This document shows, in pieces, positions 16,292 through 24,190 of a stretch of 64,000 nucleotides of DNA. The position numbers and the translations under genes are program-made. The stretch lies in NCBI GenBank assembly GCA_040222275.1, contig JAVKDJ010000036.1, forward strand, positions 68,174 through 132,173. The letters are read 5' to 3'. The notes below the pieces were generated by a model. The model saw only the letters and a list, made by a program, of their open reading frames with translations, was not told the DNA's origin and did not search any database. The DNA comes from CAXBNB01 sp040222275. Its GTDB lineage: Bacteria > Bacteroidota > Bacteroidia > Cytophagales > Cyclobacteriaceae. How positions within the stretch are numbered: the stretch's first letter is position 1; each line of letters opens with the position of its first letter.

Positions 16292-17581
16292 ATGAATCGA
16301 AAATTCTTAACAATCTTGATGATGGCATTGACAATGCCATTTTTTGGTTACTCTCAGGACGCCTCCCTAAATACAGGCGATACTGCCTGGATGCTCATTG
16401 CCACTGCACTCGTCATGCTCATGACACCAGCCGGCCTTACACTATTCTATGGTGGCCTTACCCAGCGGAAAAGTGTACTCAATACTATTGGAATGAGCTA
16501 TACCGCTTTTTGCACTGCTACCGTAGTTTGGGTAGTGGTCGGATACAGCCTTGCCTTTGGTGAAGGAAATGGCATAATAGGAGGGCTTGATTATTTCATG
16601 CTCAGTAACATCAAAATCACTGACCTGTCGGGCACTATCCCTCACCTCCTTTTTGTGATGTTTCAGGGAACATTTGCTGCCATAGCAGTGGCCCTGGTAA
16701 GTGGCTCTATCATAGAAAGGGTTAAATTTTCCACCTGGTTTATATTTTCTATCCTATGGGTAGCTCTCATCTACTCACCCATAGCTCATATGGTATGGGG
16801 AGGTGGCTGGTTAAGCAACCACGGCGAGCTTGATTTTGCTGGCGGAACAGTGATCCATATCAATGCGGGAATTTCAGGCTTGGTACTGGTGTACTTACTA
16901 GGAAATAGAAAAGACCACAACAACACAGATCACAAACCTTCATCTACCAAACTGATGCTCCTGGGCAGCTCATTGCTTTGGTTCGGTTGGTTTGGTTTCA
17001 ATGGAGGCAGTCAGTTGGCGGCAGATTTTGTAGCCGCCAATGCCCTTTTGGTAACCAACGTAGCTGCTGCTGCAGGTGGACTTGCCTGGTTGATCATAGA
17101 ATGGTCTTCCACAGACAAAAAGCCGACATTGCTGGGATCGGCTTCCGGGGTTGTTTCTGGACTTGTGGGCATCACCCCTGCTTCAGGCTATGTAGATGTG
17201 ACAGGTGCACTTGTTATCGGCCTCTTTTCCGGGGCAATAGGCTACTTTGGCGTGGTGAAACTCAAAAGCATGCTTGGCTATGACGATACACTGGACGTAT
17301 TTGGTATTCATGGCCTTGTTGGGATTTTCGGGGCAATAGCCACAGGCTTCCTTGCCAACCCGGAAGTAAACGGTGCTACCGGCTTGTTCTATGGCAACCC
17401 AGGGCAAGTACTGTCCCAGTTGCTCGCCGTTGGTGCTACCATAGTATTCTCAGGGATCGGCTCTGCAATCCTATTCAGGGCCACCACACTCATAACAGGT
17501 GGAGGGCGTGTAGCCGGGGCACTCGAAGATCAAGGCATGGACATTGGCTATCATGGCGAGGAAAGTTTTGACACCATTTAA
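16292..17581 (+). CDS. amt: Ammonium transporter
   Basis: Amt/MEP/Rh channel of 429 residues with an N-terminal signal-peptide-like segment (ending GYSQ) and about eleven membrane helices. The two pore histidines are present: His189 in GGTVIHINAG and His340 in VFGIHGLVG. TPAGLTLFYGG and FGWFGFNGGS are family signatures. It conducts NH4+/NH3 across the inner membrane. No PII (glnK) gene lies beside it, unlike many bacteria. It is preceded by about 190 bp of AT-rich DNA and ended by a strong terminator. Confidence 0.96.
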   Translation: MNRKFLTILMMALTMPFFGYSQDASLNTGDTAWMLIATALVMLMTPAGLTLFYGGLTQRKSVLNTIGMSYTAFCTATVVWVVVGYSLAFGEGNGIIGGLDYFMLSNIKITDLSGTIPHLLFVMFQGTFAAIAVALVSGSIIERVKFSTWFIFSILWVALIYSPIAHMVWGGGWLSNHGELDFAGGTVIHINAGISGLVLVYLLGNRKDHNNTDHKPSSTKLMLLGSSLLWFGWFGFNGGSQLAADFVAANALLVTNVAAAAGGLAWLIIEWSSTDKKPTLLGSASGVVSGLVGITPASGYVDVTGALVIGLFSGAIGYFGVVKLKSMLGYDDTLDVFGIHGLVGIFGAIATGFLANPEVNGATGLFYGNPGQVLSQLLAVGATIVFSGIGSAILFRATTLITGGGRVAGALEDQGMDIGYHGEESFDTI

Positions 17582-17610
17582 TTAAGATCGTTTAGACTTA
17601 TTATGTAACT

Positions 17611-17655
17611 AAAAACAAACAGCAATCGGGTAAACCGGTTGCTGTTTGTTTTTAT
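17611..17655 (+). terminator. Terminator of amt
   Basis: The inverted repeat AAACAAACAGCAA/TTGCTGTTTGTTT, with CGG/CCGG pairing near a GTAA loop, is followed by a T run. It lies about 30 bases after the amt stop codon. Confidence 0.85.
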
Positions 17656-17754
17656 ATGGGTATTCATTCAGCTCGCACTTAGGTTCTGCCTTTCAATGGT
17701 TATGGGGTTTGAAAAAAAAATCACTTAATTGGCTTCCATATTTACTTCATACTT

Positions 17755-18249
17755 ATGATTGAAATACTCAAAGCCACCACAGATCACCACATAGCCAAAA
17801 TCGAGAGCCTGGCCAATGAAATATGGAGGGAACACTACACCCCAATCATTGGTATCGATCAGGTGGTATATATGCTCCAAAAGTTTCAGTCAACTGAAGC
17901 CATTGAGTATCAAATAAAAACAGGGTATGAGTACTTTCTCATTTCACACAACAAAAGGGCAGTTGGGTATTTAAGTTTGAAAAATGAAAACGACGGTGTT
18001 TTTCTGAGTAAAATATATGTGCTGGCTAATCAAAGGGGATTGGGCATTGGAGCTGAAACCATTGGATTTGTTGAGAAATACGCAAGAAAAAAGCGCAAAC
18101 CAAAAATCAGGTTAACGGTAAATAAGAACAACCTGAAGAGTAAAAAAGCCTATGAGAAATTAGGGTTTGTAGAGTGTGGTACTGTTGTCGCAGATATTGG
18201 ACATGGGTATGTAATGGATGATTACGCCATGGAAAAGACGGTAACCTGA
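17755..18249 (+). CDS. GNAT family N-acetyltransferase
   Basis: A 164-residue GNAT-fold protein. The acetyl-CoA site is visible as VLANQRGLGIGAETIGF (a version of the Q/RxxGxG/A motif), preceded by the strand VFLSKIYV. The C-terminal NKNNLKSKKAYEKLGFVECG is the usual motif B region. It transfers an acetyl group from acetyl-CoA to an unknown amine. It is monocistronic, about 105 bp ahead of nuoA. Confidence 0.9.
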   Translation: MIEILKATTDHHIAKIESLANEIWREHYTPIIGIDQVVYMLQKFQSTEAIEYQIKTGYEYFLISHNKRAVGYLSLKNENDGVFLSKIYVLANQRGLGIGAETIGFVEKYARKKRKPKIRLTVNKNNLKSKKAYEKLGFVECGTVVADIGHGYVMDDYAMEKTVT

Positions 18250-18353
18250 CCATCCATGCCATCTCCCGGCCCTTATTGACAATCTACCATACAAAAAACA
18301 AAAAATACCAGCACGGTGTGCTCACATTCTTTTAATTTTAAGTTTTGATTCAG

Positions 18354-18824
18354 ATGATAGAGCTTTCACCATATCAAATCATACTTCTCTTCGCTATTGG
18401 CGGGCTGATTGGCGTAGCAGCACCCTTGCTATTGGGCAAGCTTATCAGGCCAAACAGGCCCAATGAAGAGAAAAACACCAGTTATGAATGTGGTGAAGAC
18501 CCCACAGGTAGCGCCTGGGGAAAATTCAATATTAGGTTTTATGTCATCGCTTTGATATTTATCCTTTTTGAAACCGAATTGGTGTTTCTTTTCCCCTGGG
18601 CAATCGTATTTGGCGATCAGGGTATGATTGAAGCGACCAATGGCGTTTGGGGCAAGTTTGCCTTTGTCGAAATGCTCATTTTCATAATCATCCTCGCTCT
18701 GGGGCTGGCCTATGTCTGGGCAAAGGGCTTTTTGGAATGGGACAAACCCAAACTGGAAATCAAAAAATTTGACTCCAAAATACCAGATGAGCTCTACACT
18801 CAAATAAACGAAAAATACTCCTGA
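18354..18824 (+). CDS. nuoA: NADH-quinone oxidoreductase subunit A
   Basis: Complex I membrane subunit with three helices, about 156 residues from the ATG at 18354; a TTG nine bases upstream is less likely. The hallmark YECGEDPTGSAWGKFNIRFY in the first loop and LFETELVFLFPWA in helix 2 identify it. It sits at the hinge of the membrane and peripheral arms. First gene of nuoABCD; its TGA overlaps the nuoB ATG by one base. Confidence 0.95.
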   Translation: MIELSPYQIILLFAIGGLIGVAAPLLLGKLIRPNRPNEEKNTSYECGEDPTGSAWGKFNIRFYVIALIFILFETELVFLFPWAIVFGDQGMIEATNGVWGKFAFVEMLIFIIILALGLAYVWAKGFLEWDKPKLEIKKFDSKIPDELYTQINEKYS

Positions 18825-19339
18825 TGCAGCAGAATGGCCAATCAAACAATGCGGGTGTGATAGTAAGCAAACTCGAGGACCTCACCAACTGGGCCAGGCT
18901 CTCCAGCATCTGGCCAATGGGATTTGGCCTTGCATGCTGTGCTATAGAAATGATGGGGAGCATGGCCTCAGGTTATGACCTGGACAGGTTTGGGGTAGTG
19001 CCCCGCGCATCCCCCAGGCTTTCGGACGTGATGATCGTGGCAGGAACAGTTACTTACAAAATGGCCGATAGGGTGCGTCGGTTGTATGAACAGATGGCAG
19101 AGCCAAGGTATGTTATCTCCATGGGGTCTTGCGCCAATTGTGGTGGGCCATATTGGGAGCACGGCTACCATGTAGTGAAGGGTGTGGATAAAATCATCCC
19201 GGTTGATGTGTATGTGCCAGGTTGCCCCCCGCGTCCTGAAGCCCTGATCGGTGGGATTATCAAACTGAGGGAGAAAATAGATGGCGAATCACTGATTGCC
19301 CCAAAAGGCCTGATCAACGCCATGAAACAAAATGCATAG
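18824..19339 (+). CDS. nuoB: NADH-quinone oxidoreductase subunit B
   Basis: Carries iron-sulfur cluster N2, the last cluster before quinone. Ligands Cys38, Cys39, Cys103 and Cys134 are all present (GLACCAIE, GSCANCGGPYW, PGCPPRPEAL). 171 residues, normal length. The gene is translationally coupled to nuoA and followed three bases later by the TTG start of nuoC. Confidence 0.96.
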   Translation: MQQNGQSNNAGVIVSKLEDLTNWARLSSIWPMGFGLACCAIEMMGSMASGYDLDRFGVVPRASPRLSDVMIVAGTVTYKMADRVRRLYEQMAEPRYVISMGSCANCGGPYWEHGYHVVKGVDKIIPVDVYVPGCPPRPEALIGGIIKLREKIDGESLIAPKGLINAMKQNA

Positions 19340-19342
19340 GTT

Positions 19343-19843
19343 TTGAAAAGTTTTAGCGAAGTAAAGGAAATACTTCTGTCCACTTTTGGCGAGGAAGTAA
19401 TATTGGGTGAAGGTGCCAACAGCACCCCAAAATCGTTGCTGGTCAAAGCAGATCAAATTGATCTGGTTTGTAAGGAGCTCCTCCAAAACCCCGGGACATA
19501 TTTTGATTTGTTGTCGTGCCTCACCGGACTGGACAATGGCCCTGAAAAAGATACCATGGAAGTGATCTACAACCTCTATTCTATTCCGTTTGATATTTCC
19601 CTGATGCTGAAAGTAGAAGTTCCCAGAAAAGACCCCCACGTACCTTCTGTGTCCCATATTTGGAGCACCGCCAATTGGCACGAGCGGGAAGCTTTCGACC
19701 TGCTGGGCATCCACTTTACAGGACACCCGGACCTTCGGCGAATTTTGATGCCTGCAGACTGGGAAGGCCATCCATTGCAAAAGGACTATACAGAACCCGA
19801 AAGGTACCGGGGAATGGAAACAGTAAGAAATGAAGAAGAATAA
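19343..19843 (+). CDS. nuoC: NADH-quinone oxidoreductase subunit C
   Basis: Peripheral-arm subunit of complex I (30-kDa family). The signature WHEREAFDLLGIHFTGHPDL followed by RILMPADWEGHPLQKDY is present. The start is TTG at 19343: no ATG lies near the expected N-terminus and the reading frame opens just after the nuoB stop. 166 residues. It is a separate gene rather than a nuoCD fusion; its TAA overlaps the nuoD ATG (TAATG). Confidence 0.95.
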   Translation: MKSFSEVKEILLSTFGEEVILGEGANSTPKSLLVKADQIDLVCKELLQNPGTYFDLLSCLTGLDNGPEKDTMEVIYNLYSIPFDISLMLKVEVPRKDPHVPSVSHIWSTANWHEREAFDLLGIHFTGHPDLRRILMPADWEGHPLQKDYTEPERYRGMETVRNEEE

Positions 19844-21057
19844 TGCCTGAAGTACAATATTCATATCATAAAGATAACCTGGCCAAATCCGAGCCAAACA
19901 TTTACCATAAGGGCAACCTTCGCTCTGAGGAAATGGTCATCAACATTGGGCCCCAGCATCCATCTACCCATGGCGTGCTCAGACTGGAAGTGGTGACTGA
20001 TGGCGAGATTGTCGTGGATGTGGTACCCCACCTGGGCTACCTGCACAGGTGCTTCGAAAAACACGGTGAATCTGTTCCATTCAATCAGGTCATTCCCTTT
20101 GTAGATAGGATGGACTATATGGCTGCCATGAACAACGAACATGCCTATGCTATGGGCGTGGAACGGATGCTAGGCATACAGGATCAAATACCCAAACGTG
20201 TTGAATACATCCGTGTGCTGGTCGCAGAACTCAACCGAATAGCGTCACACTTTGTGGCCATTGGCACATACGGCCTGGATATCGGGGCTGTTACCCCTTT
20301 TCTGTGGGTGATGCGCGACAGGGAACACATTTTAAGAATGTTGGAGTGGGTAAGTGGGGCACGAATGCTCTACAATTATATATGGATTGGCGGATTGTTT
20401 TACGACCTGCCGGTAGGGTTTGAGGAAAGGTGCGCCCAATTCATCAACTACCTGAAACCTAAACTCAAGGAGCTCGATGACATCCTGGTAAACAACAAAA
20501 TATTCATTGACCGAACTGCCAACGTAGGTGTACTCCACCGCGACCTGGCGATCAATTATGGTGTTACAGGACCTATGCTAAGGGCATCAGGTCTCAAATT
20601 CGACCTACGGAAAGTAGATGGTTACTCGGTCTATCCTGAACTGAACTTTAATGTACCTATTGGCAAAGGCGAAAAAGGGCAACTGGGCGATTGCTGGGAC
20701 CGGACATGGGTACGTGCTGAAGAATGCAAAGAGTCGGTGAAGATTATAGAACAATGTCTGGCTAAACTCCACGGAGAGCACAAAAGAAGCAAAGCCTTTG
20801 ACCCCAGACAGGTTGTACCTAAAAAAATACGGCCCAAGGCACAAGACCTCTATGTGCGTTCAGAAAACCCAAAAGGTGAAGTAGGGTTCTTTTTCAGGGC
20901 TGACGGAAGATCGGATATCGCCCTTAGGTGCAAGGCACGCTCCTGTTGCTTTTCCAATTTATCCATATTGGCGGAGTTGTCCAAAGGCCACATGGTAGCA
21001 GACCTTATAGCCATAGTGGGTTCGCTGGATTTGGTTTTGGGCGAGGTGGACAGGTAG
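19843..21057 (+). CDS. nuoD: NADH-quinone oxidoreductase subunit D
   Basis: Quinone-site subunit of complex I (49-kDa family), 404 residues. INIGPQHPSTHGVLRL near the N-terminus holds the conserved His in the quinone pocket, and GSLDLVLGEVDR is the standard C-terminus. It forms the quinone chamber with NuoB. The operon stops here: the next gene is nnrED after a 145-bp gap, so nuoE-N must lie elsewhere. The tail segment RCKARSCCFSNL is unusually cysteine-rich for this position. Confidence 0.95.
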   Translation: MPEVQYSYHKDNLAKSEPNIYHKGNLRSEEMVINIGPQHPSTHGVLRLEVVTDGEIVVDVVPHLGYLHRCFEKHGESVPFNQVIPFVDRMDYMAAMNNEHAYAMGVERMLGIQDQIPKRVEYIRVLVAELNRIASHFVAIGTYGLDIGAVTPFLWVMRDREHILRMLEWVSGARMLYNYIWIGGLFYDLPVGFEERCAQFINYLKPKLKELDDILVNNKIFIDRTANVGVLHRDLAINYGVTGPMLRASGLKFDLRKVDGYSVYPELNFNVPIGKGEKGQLGDCWDRTWVRAEECKESVKIIEQCLAKLHGEHKRSKAFDPRQVVPKKIRPKAQDLYVRSENPKGEVGFFFRADGRSDIALRCKARSCCFSNLSILAELSKGHMVADLIAIVGSLDLVLGEVDR

Positions 21058-21202
21058 AACCTAAACCACATAACTTCAGAACGCCTCCTTCACACCTCCG
21101 GTATTCCAAATCAATAAAGCCCACATTCCCTTATTGGTGGCATCCATTTTGTTTGGTCGGTGTTGACTACCCGGTTATTTCGCTTTTTACTATTTTTATA
21201 AT

Positions 21203-22723
21203 ATGGATGCATTTTCTCATTTGACCAAAATACTGACAGCTGAACAAATCAGGCAGGCAGACCAATACACAATAAACCACCAACCCATTGCTTCCATTGA
21301 TTTGATGGAGAAAGCCTCCAGGGCATTCGTCTCCTGGTTTTTGAAAAAATACGGGCTTAGAAAAAACATCAAAATATTTTGTGGCACGGGAAACAATGGA
21401 GGGGACGGGTTGGCTATTTCCAGATTGCTCACCGAACATGGGTGTGACATCAACACTTTCTGTATAGGTGATCTTTCCAAAGCATCTCGGGATTTTAAAG
21501 CAAACTATGATCGCCTGTGCTTAATTCAGGAACCCGAAGTTCTTAATGAAAGCACAGCATTGCCCAAGCTCGTGGCTGGGGACATAGTTATTGATGCCCT
21601 GTTCGGATCGGGCCTGTCCAGGCCAGTTACCGGGTTTTATGCCGATCTGATAAACCACATAAATACAGCCGGTTTAGAACATGTGATTGCCATAGATATT
21701 GCGTCCGGCATGTTCAGCGATCAAAACACCTCTGGAAATGTCGTTGTACACTGTGACCAGACCGTCAGCTTTCAAATCCCAAAACTTGCCTTCTATCTAC
21801 CTCAGAACTACAAAAGTACCGGCAAATTGTCCATCGTTGATATTGGGCTCAATGATGAGTACATTCAACAATTGCCGACAGATTTTTTTCTCATATCCAA
21901 AGCGTATATCAGGTCAATTCATAAAAAACGAAAGAAATTTGACCACAAAGGAAAATTTGGGCACAACCTGATAATAGCTGGCAGCAAAGGAAAAATTGGT
22001 GCTGCGGTGCTCGCTACCAAAGCTTGCCTGCGATCCGGGGCTGGGTTGGTTACCACTTATGTACCAGAGTGCGGCTATGGCATCCTGCAAACAGCTGCAC
22101 CGGAGGCTATGGCCATGACCGATCCACACCAAACCACCATTTCGGAAATCCCTGATCTGGATACTTTCAGTTCGGTGGGCATAGGGCCTGGTATCGGCAC
22201 AGAAGACCCCACAGCTGCTGCACTTGCCAATGCTTTAAAAAAATCCGGGAAGCCATTGGTATTGGATGCTGATGCACTGAACATCATCAGCCAACACGGA
22301 CTATTGGATGTAGTCCCTAAAGGCAGTGTCCTAACACCACACCCAGGAGAGTTCGAAAGAATGGCCGGATCCTGGGACGATGACTTTCACCGGTTGGAAA
22401 AACAACGGGAACTATCGAAAAAATATGAGATTATTATCTTGCTAAAAGGAGCCCATTCCAGTATTTCCGACCCTAGTGGGTGCGTATGCTTCAACATGAC
22501 AGGCAACCCTGGAATGGCCACTGGGGGAAGTGGCGATGTACTGACCGGCGTGATCACTGCCCTACTCGGCCAGGGCTATACATCCTTCGAGGCTGCAACC
22601 ATGGGAGCATATATTCACGGATTGGCAGGAAATTTGTATGTAAAAGAATATACCGAAGAAGGGCTGACGGCAGGAGATCTCATAGACTACCTGCCAAAAA
22701 CTTTTCAGGAATTCGGCTCATGA
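21203..22723 (+). CDS. nnrD: Bifunctional NAD(P)H-hydrate epimerase / ADP-dependent dehydratase
   Basis: Repairs hydrated NAD(P)H. The N-terminal epimerase (YjeF_N, about 1-215) shows GTGNNGGDGL at 61-70. The C-terminal dehydratase (about 230-506) shows ITSKGKIGAAVLA-like glycine loops, VLTPHPGEF, and GNPGMATGGSGDVLTG at about 434-449. The full fusion is 506 residues, normal for the fused form (NnrE plus NnrD). It follows nuoD at 145 bp, which fits an NADH-related role, but co-transcription is not proven. Confidence 0.95.
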   Translation: MDAFSHLTKILTAEQIRQADQYTINHQPIASIDLMEKASRAFVSWFLKKYGLRKNIKIFCGTGNNGGDGLAISRLLTEHGCDINTFCIGDLSKASRDFKANYDRLCLIQEPEVLNESTALPKLVAGDIVIDALFGSGLSRPVTGFYADLINHINTAGLEHVIAIDIASGMFSDQNTSGNVVVHCDQTVSFQIPKLAFYLPQNYKSTGKLSIVDIGLNDEYIQQLPTDFFLISKAYIRSIHKKRKKFDHKGKFGHNLIIAGSKGKIGAAVLATKACLRSGAGLVTTYVPECGYGILQTAAPEAMAMTDPHQTTISEIPDLDTFSSVGIGPGIGTEDPTAAALANALKKSGKPLVLDADALNIISQHGLLDVVPKGSVLTPHPGEFERMAGSWDDDFHRLEKQRELSKKYEIIILLKGAHSSISDPSGCVCFNMTGNPGMATGGSGDVLTGVITALLGQGYTSFEAATMGAYIHGLAGNLYVKEYTEEGLTAGDLIDYLPKTFQEFGS

Positions 22724-22938
22724 TATGAAAAGGTTGATTTGACATAACCCATTCGTCATCAAGCAGGTAACTTTGGGTTATTCAAATAGTAATAACGTAT
22801 CATGATTAAGTGATAATGTTTGCTGATTTTAATTTAAGCGCCCAAACGATATTTTTTTGGGAAAATTTTATTATCTTGAAGGAACTTTAGTGAATTAGCA
22901 ACGTATTTTGTTTAGAGGCTTAAAAAATTTAATATTAG

Positions 22939-23316
22939 TTGTCAATAAAAAAGACCATATTATCAATAACATTTTGCTTAGGGTTCTTAGCCGCACAGGC
23001 TCAGGACTCTACTTCTAATGTGGCCCTGGAATCCCCCGATTTTGACAACTCCCTCCTCGAAATTAAAAACCAAATAGAAATCTACCCCAACCCTTCGGTA
23101 AACTTTCTGATTATCGAAATCAAAAATTCTGATCTTGAGCGTGTTGAATTCGAAATGCGTAGCATTATCGGCAATAAAGTCAATGTGGTTCCTGAAGAGA
23201 TCGGCCGGGACAAATTCAGGATCAATGTCAAGGATTTCTCCACTGGTTATTATTTTCTCGTAGTAAAAGATGAATTTACCAGGTTCAAAGAAGCCCATAA
23301 ATTTTTGAAAAAGTAA
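22939..23316 (+). CDS. Small secreted protein with T9SS type A sorting-like domain
   Basis: A signal peptide (ending AAQAQ) is followed almost at once by a Por-secretion-tail-like domain: IEIYPNPSVNFLIIEI, then GYYFLVVKDE and a terminal KFLKK. In type IX secretion substrates this tail sits at the end of large proteins; here it is nearly the whole 125-residue product. The start is TTG at 22939, followed by SIKKTILSITF; no ATG precedes the signal peptide. It may be a structural or decoy tail, or a remnant of a larger gene. Confidence 0.75.
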   Translation: MSIKKTILSITFCLGFLAAQAQDSTSNVALESPDFDNSLLEIKNQIEIYPNPSVNFLIIEIKNSDLERVEFEMRSIIGNKVNVVPEEIGRDKFRINVKDFSTGYYFLVVKDEFTRFKEAHKFLKK

Positions 23317-23488
23317 TTTTTCATTTCACGCACTCTTTCTTTCTATTTCCTTTATCAGAGACGCACCATTTTTATTCAGGTCGGCATATCTTCATACCCT
23401 ACTATTCACTAAATTGCCATACGAATACCAATGTAGTGTGTACGCCAAAAGCATTCAGGTCTAATCAGGATAACTCTGTTTTGAAGAA

Positions 23489-24112
23489 ATGAAAGAACAA
23501 CTAAAGGAGAATTTCAGAAACATTCTCCAGCCCGGCCTTGTAGAAGAAATGACTGAAAAAGGCCGGGGAATGATTGTAAAAAAAGGCATGGTCATGATGG
23601 AATACGGCAAGTACATCAAAGAAATTCCTTTGGTTATTTCCGGGTCGATCAGGATCATTCGTGAAGACGAAAAAGGCAATGAATTGTTCTTGTACTATCT
23701 AGGCGAAGGTGATACATGCGCCATGTCACTTACGTGCTGCATCCAGCACAAAAAAAGTGAGATCAAGGCCATTGCTGAAACTGAAGCCCATGTATGGATG
23801 GTGCCCCTACAGTATATGGACCTTTGGATGAAATACCCTTCCTGGCGTCAGTTCATATTTGCCTCCTACAATCTCAGGTTCGAAGAAATGCTTACAGCCC
23901 TCGATTCTGTAGCCTTTCTTCGGATGGACGAACGCCTGATGAATTACCTGCTGGATGCTCAACAAAACACGGGCAATTACGCCATTTCGAAAACCCATCA
24001 GGAAATAGCCGTTGAACTGAATACCTCGAGGGTGGTGGTATCCAGATTGCTGAAAAAACTGGAAAACGAAGGCAAGATCGAGCTTCATCGTCACAAAATT
24101 GAAATACTATAG
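23489..24112 (+). CDS. Crp/Fnr family regulator with a cysteine cluster
   Basis: A 207-residue regulator: cyclic-nucleotide-binding-like domain at about 20-115 and a winged helix at about 140-205 (HQEIAVELNTSRVVVSRLLK). In place of the usual ligand loop it has GEGDTCAMSLTCCIQ with Cys77, Cys83 and Cys84, which could sense thiol state or persulfide. It lacks the N-terminal FNR cysteines. A palindrome TGTAAC-N4-GTTACA lies just downstream, before sulP, and similar sites precede the thioredoxin and CstB-like operons, making it the likely regulator of all three. That link is inferred. Confidence 0.9.
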   Translation: MKEQLKENFRNILQPGLVEEMTEKGRGMIVKKGMVMMEYGKYIKEIPLVISGSIRIIREDEKGNELFLYYLGEGDTCAMSLTCCIQHKKSEIKAIAETEAHVWMVPLQYMDLWMKYPSWRQFIFASYNLRFEEMLTALDSVAFLRMDERLMNYLLDAQQNTGNYAISKTHQEIAVELNTSRVVVSRLLKKLENEGKIELHRHKIEIL

Positions 24113-24119
24113 CTTCTAT

Positions 24120-24164
24120 TGTAACGATTGTTACACACCTCTATCTTTATAGCTGGTAAATTTG
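24120..24164 (+). promoter_or_regulatory. sulP promoter with Crp/Fnr-type palindrome
   Basis: TGTAACGATTGTTACA at 24120-24135 is a perfect inverted repeat. The -7 element TAAATTTG (24157-24164) matches TAnnTTTG and starts 22 bp after the GTAAC-N4-GTTAC core. The core is 56 bp from the sulP ATG. The same geometry recurs at 34539-34583 and 38908-38952, so it is read as an activator site of class II type. Confidence 0.8.
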
Positions 24165-24190
24165 CCAAAACGACCAATTTTTTTCTGTCA

